Numbered from the stretch's first letter, positions 1 through 12,556 are shown. The stretch: 64,000 nt of DNA from Chamaelirium japonicum (GCA_947650365.1 OX393555.1:14463550-14527549), one strand, 5' to 3'. A program made the numbers and translations. The notes: a model not told the origin generated them from the sequence alone.

Positions 1-1154
1 AAAATATTTTTTATATTTTTTATGAGAGAAATTATTGTTACTGGATGTACCTTTTATAAATTATTTGTGTATTATGTGAAGAATAACTTTTTTTTTCCCT
101 TGTAGTACATCATTAATATCAATAAAATAGTAAAAAATTTGTGTTCAACCCTTCTTTAAATTAGATAGCCTTGAATTATCTTAGAAATTTTCTACTACAG
201 GCCATGATTGATTTAGTGATTCTTCCATCAATAGGAAGATTTGTTCAGCTTGTTGGGTAGTCTTCACTCTATCCTTAAAACCTACTTATTAGCTCTTTAA
301 CTATTAATTATCGTCTCATACTTAGTGCCTAATTTTAAGCTTCCTTTGGTTACCAAACATGTATAAATTATTTCTGTTTTAGATCCATTATTCTTGAATA
401 CATGATTTGGAGTTTGAAAAGTATGTGTTTTGTTGTGCATAATAGGACCCGAATATTTAAACATTATCACTTTGTTATGAAAGTTTTAATTATGTTATTT
501 ACTTGCTAATAACATGTATATATTTTACTCATATTTTGTTACTTTACTCAGGTTATAGATATTTTTACATTTAGCTAAATCGAAACTTTTTTTGTTATTT
601 GAGCTTCGATCGGTTGATCATTAATAGTTCTGTGAAAACATGATTACTTCAAAAACACTAGTTCCTGATATGTTGGATTTTAGCAACACCCACATTTATA
701 TGTATCGATAATATATGAATCCTATGGTGGTCATCCTTTTTGTAATTCATACTTTCTAATTTGTGCATTGCCTTATTAACATGATATCTTTATTATCGTG
801 ATATCTATTATTCTTGAAAATAGTGATTTCCATTATTCACCTCTCACTGATTCCTTTTCCTAATTAATTGCAGAAAATATTCACTTGAGAAGATTGTTCT
901 ACAAGCCATTTTATTCCTCGACTAAAGGTAATAGTTATTCCTCGACTGAAGGTAATAGTTCAAAATTTGATTCCATTAATGACATTATAGAAGTTGTTAT
1001 ATGTTCAATTTTTATGAAAAAAAATTATATTTAAACATTGGATTTTTTTTTGTTTTGTTTATGTGGTTAACTACATGATATGTATTGATTAGTGATATAA
1101 CATATATATGTGATTCTATATTTTTAGGTCTACGTCATAAAGATATATTGTCCA
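1..1154 (+). other. 5' part of CACTA-1, probable untranslated leader of the transposase gene
   Basis: This AT-rich stretch has no coding potential I can support. A plausible noncoding exon runs from 874 (after TTAATTGCAG) to 927, before GTAAT. A second splice acceptor at about 1127 (TTTTTAG) leads to the transposase ATG at 1155. A 24-bp tandem duplication at about 911-958 repeats the region around the splice donor, giving two nearly identical donors. Leader exons upstream of a CACTA transposase are common; the splicing here is inferred only. Confidence 0.4.
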
Positions 1155-4100
1155 ATGGAGCGGAGTTGGATTACACTTTCTTTTCCAGACCAACGTTTTG
1201 TGGATGGTGTCGATAAATTTTTGAACTTTGCACGGGAGCATCTTCCTGGTAGAGAGAAAATTATTTGTCCATGCAGGAATTGTACAAACATACACATACC
1301 AATCTGCTATGATGATGTTAGGTTTGATCTTTTCAAATATGGATTCAACCCAACATATACGGTCTGGCACTTCCACGGTGAGTGTGCAACACTTGAGTCT
1401 ACTGAACCTGTACGAATGTTTGAAGATGACCTCAATGAGATATCATTGGATAACCAAGATAAATATCTTATAGACTCAATAGTTCAAGATCTTGATGGTA
1501 ATCCTGAAGTCTCAAGTTTTCAAGATGAGACGAATGTAGCGGTTGGTGGTGAAGAAGCTATTGACAATGATCCAGACATCGATTTTAAGAAAAACATGCG
1601 AGAGGCTATGACTGCATTATACCCTGGATGTGAAGATTTTACTGTGCTCACATTCGTTATAAAACTATACAACATAAAGATGAAATACGGATGGAGTGAT
1701 ATAAGTTTTACAGAGCTTCTTCAATTGTTCCAAAAGGTCTTACCTTTAGGTAATAAGACCTCGAAGGATACCTATCGTGCAAAGAATATTATAAAAGAGC
1801 TAAGTCTTGATTATGAGAAGATCCATGCTTGTCCAAATGATTGTATCTTGTATTGGAGAGAGCATCAGTCCAAAAGCAGTTGTCCAATTTGTGGTGCTTC
1901 TAGGTATAAGATAGTTCTCGATCAGAAAAAGAGAGGAACTCGAGTCCCTGCTAAGGTGTTAAGGTATTTTCCATTAACACCGAGGTTACAAAGGATGTAT
2001 AGGTACATGTGCTTTCAATTATATTTTTATTTTGTGAATTAATTTTTACATTCTTAAATTGATGCATATACTAAGTGCAACATGTGTAAAACTTGCATGC
2101 AGTGTATCATGGGTTGCGAAAGAAATGACTTGGCATGTCAATGGGAAAATGAATCCGGGAAAGATGAGACATCCAGTTGACTCTAGCATATGGAAACATA
2201 TTAATACCAAGTATAAGGATTTCTCAGTTGAACCCCGCAACGTTCGTTTGGCACTAGCCACAGATGGATTTAATCCATTTGGCACATTTAGCGCATCATA
2301 CAGTTGTTGGCCTGTCATGTGTGTGGTGTACAACCTTCCTCCATTCTTATGTATGAAACCTCGATTTACGATGCTCAGTTTACTTATTGAAGGCCCACGA
2401 CAACCAGGAAAGGACATTGATGTCTACTTGCAGCCATTAGTTGCTGAATTGCAAGAGTTTTGGCAAAATGGTGTTATGACATTTGATGCATACAAGCATA
2501 ACACTTTCAACTTGCGTGCTATATTAATGTGGACAATTCATGATTTTCCAGCTTATGGAAATATCTCTAGTTGTAAGACAAAAGGAAAATTTGCATGTCC
2601 TTGTTGTGGTCCAAACACTGATTCCATATGGCTTCACTATGGAAAGAAACATGTGTATATGGGTCACAGACGATGGTTGTCACTAACAGATGAGCGCAGA
2701 AAAGACACACGGTCTAGCACCTTCAATAAAAAAGAAGAGACTCGTGGAAAACCAATACATTTGACCGGGACTGAGGTTGAAAACAAGACTGCTAACCTGA
2801 TTGTCCAGTGTGGAAAGACAATGGTCAATAAAAGGAAACGAAAGGATATAGAAGCAGATGAAGAAGGTATATGTTTCTATAAGAAGTCGATACTTTTTGA
2901 GCTTGAATATTGGAAGGATATCCCTGTGCGTCATAATTTGGATGTTATGCACATTGAGAAAAATGTGTGTGAAATCTTGATTGCATTGATGCTGAATATT
3001 AAAGGAAAAACCAAGGATGATGCAAATGCACGCAAAGACTTGAAAAAACTAAAAATAAAGAAGCAGTTGTGGTTACAAAAAAAGAATGACAAAGAAATTC
3101 AAATGCCTAGTCGTTTTTGGTTCAAAAAAGAAGAGAAAAAACTTTTCCTTCATACTCTGCGTGATCTTCGTGTTCCATTTGGTTTTAGTAGTAATTGGAA
3201 AAATATAGTCACAGAAGATTGCATGGACTTAAAGGGCATGAAGTCTCATGATTACCATATCTTGATGCAACATCTGTTTCCTATATTGATCCAGCATGCT
3301 TTTCAGGATAGGAAGGAAATTCGTTCTATAATTAGAAGCTTTTGTACATTCTTCAATGCACTGTGCTCTAGAATCATAGATCTTGATACACTCATGACAC
3401 TGGAGAAGAGCATGGCAAATACATTATGTGAACTGGAGAAGATTTGCCCTCCCTCAGTATTCGTTGTGATGATGCATCTGCCAATCCATTTAGCTAAGGA
3501 GGCTTGTGCATGCGGCCCTGTTTACTATCGCTGGATGTATCCATTTGAAAGGTATATTATAAGTTTATGATATGAATATGTCAATCCATATATTTTATTT
3601 GTAATGTCATTCCTAACTTGCCATTAATTCTCATAGGTTTATGAAAACCTTCAAGAGCTATGTTAGAAACAAAGCGCGCCCTGAAGGTTGTATAGCAGAA
3701 AGGTACATACAGGAGGAGACTATAACTTATTGCATGGAATATAAAGGTAAAGGTAAAAAAAAAATCATGCAAAAATTGGAGAAGAAGTTAGATGAATCTA
3801 CTCCATATCCACCCAAATTACTTGATAGTATTGATGTCGATGAAAATAGCGATGAGAGTGGACCAATTGGCTCAGGCCAAGCGTTTGTCATACAAGGTAT
3901 TGAATATGAACAAGCTCGTAGATGGGTATTAAGTAGTCATCCGAATTATGATGAGTGGCAAAGGTATGTACGTAGTTATTGCTTATATATACACCAGTTA
4001 ATAAAATTATGCAATTCATATTAACAACTTGATCAAAATTATTATACATAGGAAGCATACTGAATTTATAAAGCGTCGTAAGATAGCTGCAGGAAAGAAA

Positions 4101-4925
4101 TCTGGGTATTACAAGATACCTATCGAAGAAGAGTTCATACCTTGGTTGCAAAATGAGGTAGTATTCTTACTTTGATGCTCCACTAAAAAAATTTATGATT
4201 CTAATTGGCTAGTATTTTAACTATGAGAATATGTCATTGCTCTTTTGTATTTGCAGCCAGGCTTTATCGAGTCAACTGATATCCATTTTAAAGATATAGT
4301 CAAAGGCCCGACTTCTTTTGCTACTCGATATAAAAAGTATTGTGTAAATGGTTTCCTGTTTGTCACTAAGGATTGCGAGGAGAATAAAAGAAATCAGAAC
4401 AGTGGGGTTTGTACAAGTTGTATGACCACTTTCCAATCTAGTAAGAAAGATAAATCTCCAGTGGATGAAGATACAATATACTATGGTGTTCTCAGGGATA
4501 TCATCGAACTAGAATATCGAGAAGGGTATAAGCCTGTCCTGTTTAAGTGTGATTGGGTTAAGGTGACGCAACACGGTGTTAGGAATGATGAGCAAGCAAA
4601 TCTGAGATTGGTAAATTTGTCAAATTTAATTAGTTCAGATAAGTTGGGTGACGAGCCATTCATTCTTGCAGATCATGCCATGCAGATTTTCTACTCTAAG
4701 GATCCAAAAGATCCAGATTGGCATGTAGTCTTGGAGGTTCCAAGAAAGATTTACATTGAAGATCAAGCATGCCTTCTATCAGAAGAGCGTATTGTAACTG
4801 ATGCAGATATTGGTCCCAGTAATAATGAAGATATCATCGATGAGGAATTGATATATAGTGACCCTGATGATATTGGTATGATCGTTGAGAAGACCAAGAT
4901 GCGGAAACGATTGAAGAAATATTAA
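1155..4925 (+). CDS. CACTA/TNP2-type transposase, five exons, apparently intact
   Basis: The protein would catalyse excision and insertion of CACTA elements in the nucleus. I read exons 1155-2002, 2103-3551, 3637-3963, 4052-4157 and 4257-4925. All introns are GT-AG, the phases match, and the sum is 3399 bp, or 1132 aa plus stop. The start is the first ATG of the frame and begins the transposase-associated domain (MERSWITLSF, then a Cys-rich CPCRNC segment, about aa 1-75). CPNDCILYW and CPICGASRYK come next. The TNP2/transposase_21 core has ATDGFNPFG near aa 337 and KDIDVYLQPL near aa 387, probable sites of catalytic acidic residues. HNLDVMHIEKNV lies near aa 560. A DUF4218-like segment ends in YYRWMYPFER near aa 758, and a DUF4216-like segment has FKCDWVKV near aa 1005. 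Length and domain order fit the family. No stop or frameshift was found. Confidence 0.9.
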
Positions 4926-5136
4926 GGATCTAATTTTGTTAACTTCTCATATGTTTTTAGTTGCTTAATGAAGTTGTATATACATTTATATTATTCGTTA
5001 AAGCTCAATAATCCCAATGCATGTTATAATATTTCTATAACAATCTTTTTTTGTAGAAGTTTATTATAACTAGAAATTATATTTCTTTATTGTTGCATAT
5101 GTGATTATTATTAATATATGTTTAATAATTAGCAGC

Positions 5137-6675
5137 ATGAACCATTCTGTCACACCATTGGATGATGATATACATGACAATGATATCAGAGGTATGCTAT
5201 GAATTTACTCATTATAATAATCATGTGAAAAATTGATTTTTAATTATTATTAAACATGTATAATATTTTTTCCTTCAAGTAGGACAACCACCTTCCTTTT
5301 CTTTCTCTCGTAAAAGAGGTCCTTCTCGGGGTCCAAGTCCATTGCCTGATGGGAGCAAGAGAAGAGTAAATGTAAATGAATATGGGCAACCTAACAGTGG
5401 AAAAACAGATTACATTGCACTCTCCTCAGCCATCGGTTCCCTCACTCGGACACACATCCCTATCATCTACAAAGATTATCGAGATGTGCCTAATGCAAAC
5501 ATCCAAAAAGTTAAGGATCTACTGCAGGTAATGACATATTCACTTACTTTTTTAGAAGTGTTTTTTTTCTCTTTTATTAATAAACATGAATTTTTAGTAT
5601 GCTTTCATGTTTCAATATATGTTTAGGTTTCCTTTGATTTGGAACTAGTATCTTTGGAGTACTTAAAAGATCGTATGCAATCAGCTTTCAGGAATCATAA
5701 GCGTAAGTTACATAATAAGTGCATTAAGGATAAAGATCCTGCAATTGTGAAAGCAGGTTCGACCCCACCATTTGTAACAAGGGAGGACTGGGTGAAATTT
5801 ATAGATCATTGCAATTCTGTTAAGTTCAAGGTATGTTTAGAAATAATAAACATTGTGTTGAATATTTATTATATATTTTGTAATAAATGAGATTAGTGTA
5901 GGTCCAAAGCGAAAAAAATATGATCAATAGAGGCAAGCAAGTGTTTGTTTCTACACTTGGTAGACGCAGCATGGCTATCGTCCGACATGAATTGGTATAG
6001 ACTTAGAGCCTGACTGACTTTACAATTTTATATATGAAGATTTATTTATTTTATTATCTAATTCTAATTGAGATGAATGAGAGCACGTAGGCTGAGGAGC
6101 AGCAATGCAAATCTGATGCCGAGGTGGGTAGGTCTGAAGCTTTCATCAGAGCGCACACAAAAAAAGACAATACCGTGCAATGCCCTGAAATAATTGTTAG
6201 TGCATATTTCACTCAACTTAAAATCACCCCTCAATATTTACACTAATAAATTGAATTATTAACCTTTTTTATTTTTAAAAGGAAAAATTAAAGGACTCTG
6301 CAATTTCGAATCCTCAGTCCATGATGACAAGTGTGGATGATGCCCTGTCACAGGTAACTAACATACTTTGGTAAATAAATCAATATTATTTATATACTTT
6401 CTCATACATGAATTACATGTTATATAGACCATTGGGAAAGACAGTAGAGGCCACATGCGTGGTCTAGGTAGTGGCATCTGTAAGAGTGTACTGAAAAAGA
6501 CTACTCACTTGCTAAAGAAGAATGAGATCTTGCAAGAACATAATGCAGAGCTTACTTCTACAGTAGTTCACTTAAAGAGAGATGTGGATGATATCAAGGC
6601 AACTCTAAGAAATATGGTAATTTCTATTTTTAGTGTAGGTTGTTTAAAAATATTGTTAGTTTCTAATGAATTATT

Positions 6676-6715
<40 letters not shown>

Positions 6716-7183
6716 CTCACATCACAGAAAAAGGATGATTCTACTTCACCAAGATCTGTTAGTCCATCAGTTCAATCACATTCGGTATGGTACAATTTTA
6801 ATATATACATGTGTATGGGTTTGTGTGTGTGTGTGTGTGTGTGTTTTGTGTAATATATATATATACACTTTTTTTTACATCATTTATAAATAAATTAAAT
6901 TGATTATGTATACTTGCAGATGCCTCCCACAGATATTGGAAAGCAATGTGATATTTACTCATGGTCTCGTCAGTTAGTTGCTCGTGGTGAGGTGCAAGCT
7001 GTGGATCCCACATTAATTGTCCATAATATTCAGATGGGAAATGGCAATTATAAAATTTCTCTTAATGAAATTTTAGTTAGTGATGCATCTTTGTATAAAC
7101 CAGATGGGTATAGTAGTATTATTGGAGAAGTGGGTGTTGGAGGCTTTGTGGTTTGGCCTCGAGACTTTCTTGGCATTGCATGA
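5137..7183 (+). CDS. Ptta/En-Spm accessory transposon protein (transposase_24 type), nine exons, apparently intact
   Basis: This is the second gene of CACTA-1, in the position of the TNPA-like gene that in related elements binds subterminal repeats and assists transposition. Exons read as 5137-5191, 5283-5527, 5627-5830, 5902-5994, 6091-6195, 6282-6353, 6428-6616, 6728-6784 and 6920-7183. They total 1284 bp, or 427 aa plus stop, and phase is kept at every GT-AG junction. Landmarks are a basic region (SFSFSRKRGPSRG), WVKFIDHC, the NRGKQVFVSTLGRRS segment, a RAHTKKD motif and GHMRGLGSG, the order seen in PF03004-type proteins. A probable coiled coil follows GHMRGLGSG (about aa 270-315). The last exon encodes a tail rich in hydrophobic residues. 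Exon 1 is short (18 codons); the ATG is preceded by AT-rich DNA and the start is the least certain part. The gene lies 211 bp after the transposase stop on the same strand. Confidence 0.82.
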
Positions 7184-8689
7184 TATATGAAGTGATTTGT
7201 TTTTTATTGGAGAAGTGGATGTTGGATGCTATGTGATTTGCACCTTCAGGAGATTTAATGATTGTAGTACTTCTTGTATATAAAGACTATCTTCCAAAAA
7301 TAATGTATGCAAAGACTATATGAACATCTTCCCTTCTTATATTTTTTCTTTTTAACCTATGCATGCAGAGCCTACAAAGTTATATATATTAAAACAACAG
7401 TAAAGGTGAAAACCTCTCTCTTCCTCTCTCCCTTTCTCTCTCTCTCATGTCAGGTTATAAAGGACTCAATTGTAGTACTTCAAGGTATGTTGCCCTTTTT
7501 TATTCTGTTATCATGTAAAAAAAAATTATTAACTGATATTTTGGTGTGCATCTTTTTCTCAATTTGTGTGGTTTGATCTATCTGTTTGGTGGGTTTCTCT
7601 TAGAGGGCGTCTGAGTGATGGTTTTGTGGCTTTTTATTTGGTTTTGGGGCTTTTTATTTGGTTTTGGGTGATTGTACAACAGTCAGCAATTTAGATTTTC
7701 TTAGGGTTAATTTTTTGGGAGCTTATTTTTGTAATTATTTTATTTTTTTAATGGATGGTTCTTTTTTAGTTAAGCAAACTTTGTAGACTTCATCCTGGAA
7801 TATTATATGTGCAAAATAGCAATTGAACCTAATTATTTGTCTTCTTTCTTTATTGGTCCAGCACTAAACTAGATCTTCAAGCAAGCACTGACAGCCGAAT
7901 AGGAGTGATTTCGAGCTGATGGAAGGGAATTTGTATGGCATGGCCTGATTTCAAGGCATCCAACTGTAACAAGTAAGCTGTCAACTAAATTGTTAGAAGT
8001 TATGTTAGTTATACTGTATTATATGGCATTCAAATAACAACTAGAACTTCACACTTCACGGACTTGCAGTAGTGTCAGTAAAATACATATATATAATCTG
8101 ATGGGATTTATATTTTCTATTGATTTTTTGTTTATAGGCTGTACAACATACCTTAGAACCAGCCGAGGCAGTGCAACTAGTCCTACAGTAACACAGCAAC
8201 GACAGCTTGGGATTAGGCATTGGAGCACAGGAGGGAGAGTGGGAGTGGAAGCTCTTCCTCAATGGAGGCTACTAGCTAGAGATTGAGAAGAGCTCCCTTC
8301 TGGGGCTGGGATCACAGAGAATAATGTGATATATTTACAACTTAGGAAGCTTGATGCATTCAACTTTGCTCCATTCACAAAGAGCTTCAGTAAATGTTCA
8401 TTAGGACAAATTGAAAATATTTTGTTGTAATTTAATTGTTTGTTTTGTAAATGGTACATAACCAATGTGGATAAATAAATGTGATTGTTTTTTTTTTATC
8501 AATGAATGAGTGATTTTCGTAAATGGTGTGTAATTATTATTAGTAAATAAATGTGATTACATTTTAGAGGAAATGAATGTGATTGTTTTGAGAAATTTGG
8601 TGTTGGTCTTTTAATGGGCAGATCTAGTAAGAGAATTTACTAAATTTTTATTTATTTATAATTAAATAAAATATTAGTGATGTATTAAG
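7184..8689 (+). other. CACTA-1 3' noncoding region
   Basis: No open frame here resembles a known protein. The stretch is AT-rich with a CT-rich run at 7414-7445 and several short frames without motifs. It separates the accessory gene from the subterminal repeats and probably holds the 3' untranslated region. Confidence 0.5.
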
Positions 8690-8954
8690 TTTGTCGCTAC
8701 AAGTGTGATTATGGTGATGGATAAAGTCCGTCGGTATAAATATAGCAGCGACTGATTTAATCCGTCGGTAAACTTTAATAAATACGACGACTTGAATCCG
8801 TCGCTAAAGCTACCCTAAGGCGACGGATAAAAATCCGTCGCAAACCTTTTGCGACACACCTTTCCGCGACGGTTTATGTGACGGATATAGTCTGTCGCAA
8901 ACAACATTTTACGACAGACTAAGTCCGTTGCGAAAAACCTATTTTCTTGTAGTG
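8690..8954. repeat. CACTA-1 right subterminal repeats
   Basis: Motifs of the form GACGGATAAA, TCCGTCGGTA and TCCGTCGC recur in both orientations about every 20-40 bp up to the terminus. In En/Spm elements such subterminal repeats bind the TNPA-type protein. Binding here is inferred. Confidence 0.8.
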
Positions 8955-9284
8955 CTACCTCGGCTCCTGACAAAGCCTGAGTCGTTGACATCGTTTCGGC
9001 CCAAGGAGGCAGCCTTGGCAATCAAAGACAAAGTTTGAGGCAGGCTTCGCCACCTCGACACCTGACAAAGCCTCGACACCTCGACACACCTTTCCGCGAC
9101 GGTTTATGTGACGGATATAGTCTGTCGCAAACAACATTTTACGACAGACTAAGTCCGTTGCGAAAAACCTATTTTCTTGTAGTGCTACCTCGGCTCCTGA
9201 CAAAGCCTGAGTCGTTGACATCGTTTCGGCCCAAGGAGGCAGCCTTGGCAATCAAAGACAAAGTTTGAGACAGGCTTCGCCACA
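8852..9284. repeat. 230-bp tandem duplication spanning the CACTA-1 terminus and its flank
   Basis: The sequence from 8852 recurs from 9082 with a constant offset of 230 bp and looks essentially identical for about 190-200 bp. Each copy holds about 100 bp of CACTA subterminal sequence, the terminal GTAGTG (8954 and 9184), and about 85-100 bp of the flanking old-LTR sequence. CGACACACC or CGACACC occurs at the junctions, which suggests a microhomology-mediated event after insertion. Confidence 0.88.
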
Positions 9285-9590
9285 CCGACGCAGCCCGAGA
9301 GGTCGATATCGTCTTAGCCCAAGGATACAGTCTTGGCATTCGAAGACAAAGTCCGAGACAGGCTTCGCCACCCCGACGCTTGACAAAGCCCGATACATTG
9401 ACATCATATCGGCCCCAGGAGAAAGCCTTAGCATTAGAATACAAAGCCGAGACAGGCTTTGCCACCTCGGCACTTGACAAAGTCCAAGACGTCGGCATAG
9501 TCTCAGCCCAAGGAGACAACGCAATCGAAGACAAAGTTCGAGGCAGGCCTTATTGCCTCGGCACCCGCCAAAGCCCGAGACGCCAGCCCC
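8985..9590. repeat. GC-rich minisatellite, about 87-96 bp period
   Basis: Units containing AAGACAAAGT(C/T)CGAGACAGG, then GCTTCGCCACC, GACAAAGCC and a CGGCCCAAGGAG-like segment repeat about four to five times. The shared ACAAAG landmark falls near 9028, 9258, 9345, 9441 and 9531. Units have diverged from one another. The block merges into old-LTR sequence at about 9590 and may be part of that LTR. Confidence 0.7.
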
Positions 9591-10209
9591 CCCTCTCCCT
9601 CATTGCTCTTATATAAGGCTGGCCTATCCCCTTTGGATACAGATCCAAAGAGGATAGTGTTGACCCTTTCAAATCTCTCCTTGATCTCTATCTCTACCTT
9701 GGTTTTGAAAACAGTCAAAACCAGCCCACTTTCTGTCCCTTATGACTGGCCCCTTGATTGGAGGCAACAACCTTCTATAAACAAGGGGGGCGACCTTGAC
9801 CAGTCTCCCAACACCTAGGGCCGGTCCCCTTAGTGCATAGTGGCGCATGGTTTGACCAAAATACCCTTAGGTCACTAGTTGGCCGTCCCTCGTGTACGAG
9901 ACTCTACAAGATACACATAAGTGAAGTGCACTAGTATTTCACTATTCTCTGAGGTGCTCGTAGGGTGGTCCTACTAAAGTCAACTAGTCAACTCACAACA
10001 TGTCCCGGTGCATCGCACCCATGTGGCAGAATCCACTTATGGTAAGGGATCGTTATGTGCGTCTTTGCACTACCTAGGGTTTCTCCTTAGTGCACACACG
10101 TAGTTACGCATCTACCGTGCACTAGTGTGAAGCACTAACAAAGCGTATGTTTGGACTTTTTGCTTCCTCTAACTGCATCCTGTGTTTCAAGGAGATGGTA
10201 CAAGTACCG
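9590..10209 (-). repeat. Left fragment of an old copia LTR, split by the younger element
   Basis: This stretch aligns with about 10960-11585 of the younger LTR. Shared landmarks are GGCCGGCCTATCC-like sequence, GTCAAAACCAGCCC, the TTAGTGCATAGTGGCGCATGG segment and GTCCCGGTGCATCGC. Many substitutions make it clearly older. It stops at the TACCG target duplication (10205-10209) and resumes at 20392. Its own outer left boundary is not recognisable. Confidence 0.8.
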
Positions 10210-12541
10210 TGTTGGAAATAAATCCCTGGCAGAGGCCCACAGCGGAAGCAAAGTGAAGGTCCGAGGACCATGAGCGGTGTGCGTTACATATCAAAATTTT
10301 CATCGAAACAATTTACATATGCGTGTATGAAACTTAGCATGGCAACTACGCGAACCCCTAACGACGATCTAACGCAAACGAACAATCTAGCATGAATGCA
10401 TGTTCTAATTATGTTAGATCTACTTGTTAGAGATCATACCTGCGTGCGGAATCTTTCACCGCGACAAATTTCTTCTTTGTCGATGGAGACGGGCTACGGA
10501 TCTGCTCGACATAGCTTCGGTGCGACAGCCATAACTTTTTGTTCCGAACTTCGATTGGGCTGAAATTTGGACTGCAGGTAGCCAACTTCGAGACGGAACT
10601 TTTGCAACAAGTTTCACATCGTTTGGACTTCTGTAACTCCCGGAATCACAGAAACAACACTGATTTTCGGTGCAGATTCTGGACAGCAAAAGGTTGCGGG
10701 AGACGCCTTCTAGTTCACCCGATCTCACACGATGCACGGCACCTCGTCGATGGATCTCTGAGTGCCTCCATACGACGAGCCTTCTCCTTCTACGAAACAC
10801 CACGCGAGGAAGACGAGTCGCCATCCAATGGCGCAAGCAAGGGAGAGAGAGACGAGGGAGGAGATGCGAAGAGAGGAGAGGGGCTTCGGTTTCCCCATGG
10901 CTTGCATGGCCGGCCATAGGGCTTGCCCATGCATCTAATTTCGTGCCCCCTCTCTCTCCTTCTCATATATAGGGCCGGCCTATCCATATGGATAAGGACA
11001 GTATGGATAAGGATGATTGATTCAAGCCTTAGCCCTATATATCTCTTCTTTATCTCTATCATTTCCTTGTTTTCGAAAACGGTCAAAACCAGCCCGTTTT
11101 CTGCGCCTCATAGCCGGCCCCTTCATCGGAGGCAACAACCTCCCGAAACTAATGGGGCCGGCCTTGACCAGTCTCTCAACACTTAGGGCCGACCCCCTTA
11201 GTGCATAGTGGCGCATGGTATGACCAAAACGCCCTTATCCCACTAGTTGGCCGTTCCTCGTGTACGAGACTTTGCAAGGCACACATAAGTGAAGTGCACC
11301 AGTGATTTCATTATTCTCTGAGGTTCCCGTAGGGTGCCCCTAGTAAAGTCAACTAGTCAACTCGCAACATGTCCCGGTGCATCGCACCCATGTGGCAAAG
11401 TCCACTTATGGCAAAGAATTGCTACATGCGTCTCTGCACTAACCTAGGGTTTCCCCTTAGTGCACACACGTAGCTACGCATCTACCGTGCACTAGTGCGA
11501 AGCACTCACGGAGCGTATGCTTGGACTTCTCGCTTCCTCTAACTACGTTCTGGGTTTCGATGAGATGGTATAAGAACCATACATAATGTTGATAAGGTGG
11601 AACCTTCAGGGACCAGGGTTAATTCATGGCTTCCAACTCAGACTCGATCGACACACTACCCGAGTGTACCATCGATCCTCTGAGTCCGAGTTAACCTGCG
11701 TAGCCACCCAGAGTGCGACGCAGGCTGCACTCCAATTCCCCCGGACTTACTATGTTCTCTCTCATACCCCTGCTCTCCGCTTAGTATGGTAAACTCGCTG
11801 TCCCTCCACTGGTGCCATGACGCAACTCGAGCGGTGGAGAATACCGTCAGACTCGAGTGCTCATATGACTCGGTTCCTTCCAGGTTGACCACATACATCG
11901 TATCTCCGATTACTCTTTCGAGCAACCGGATCCGTCACCAGTCCAACTGATGACCACCTGGCCAGGGTTTAATACGACGTAGGTCAAACCAAGGAACGCA
12001 CCTCCCGTTAGGGGTGTGGATAGCCTGCAGGAGTGACATGCTGATGCAACGCCAGCCGGGTAACCCAGTACACCGTGGTTTTGGATCACTGCATCCGGAT
12101 CCTCATACATTGGTGCGCCAAAGCACCACACAACTGGTTAGTCCACCAGACATGGTTCCTCAGGGTTTAGGACCGTTTTACCCTAAGCAGAAACACGGTT
12201 TAGTGCACCGATGTCTGCTCATCGATCTGTGCACCGTGTTGGTTCCGTTCGGCCACAGACACTGTGCCTAGTAATGACCGTGGTGGAGATACCCACGCTC
12301 TGTCATCCCAACAGTTTATCCTGATAGGGCGACCAACCCTAATCAGAGCTGCGAACGTATTTAGGTTACATGGGACCAGTCCCTTGAGTCTCCCACTCAA
12401 GAGGATTACCATGTAGCCATGGCTCTCTGTTCTGTAATCAGAATACGTACTAAGGTACGTACCTAGATGCAATCTTATACTATCAACCATACATAGCTAA
12501 ACTATAGGTTTTACGAGCTGTAGACCTCACCAATTCTAACA
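10210..12541 (-). repeat. 3' LTR of the minus-strand copia element
   Basis: This LTR is 2332 bp and runs from TGTTGGAAATAA to CCAATTCTAACA. It matches 18065-20391 along its length. Short open frames inside it (for example around 10456-10917) occur in both LTR copies without any recognisable domain and are treated as noncoding. Confidence 0.95.
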
Positions 12542-12556
12542 ATCTCCCACTAGGTC
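12542..12556 (-). promoter_or_regulatory. Polypurine tract next to the 3' LTR
   Basis: On the minus strand CCTAGTGGGAGATT immediately precedes the LTR start TGTTAG. This is the expected place and composition for the plus-strand primer of a copia element. Confidence 0.75.

Larger units (their letters stand above)
1..8954 (+). mobile_element. CACTA (En/Spm) transposon CACTA-1, left end outside window
   Basis: The right terminus ends in the reverse complement of CACTACAAGAAAATAGG at 8938-8954, and subterminal GACGG/CCGTC repeats lie just inside it. Two plus-strand genes follow in the order usual for plant CACTA elements: a TNP2-type transposase (1155-4925), then a Ptta/En-Spm protein (5137-7183). 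No CACTA terminus is visible upstream of the transposase, so the 5' end and its target duplication are outside the window. The three bases after the terminus are CTA, a candidate target duplication that cannot be confirmed without the left side. Both genes are open, so the element may be recent or autonomous. The right end is duplicated (see 8852-9284). Confidence 0.9.

Noticed and set aside
10456-10919. Open frames on both strands (and matching ones at 18311-18792)
   Set aside because: They sit inside LTRs, occur in both LTR copies, overlap on opposite strands and show no domain; they reflect GC-rich LTR sequence.
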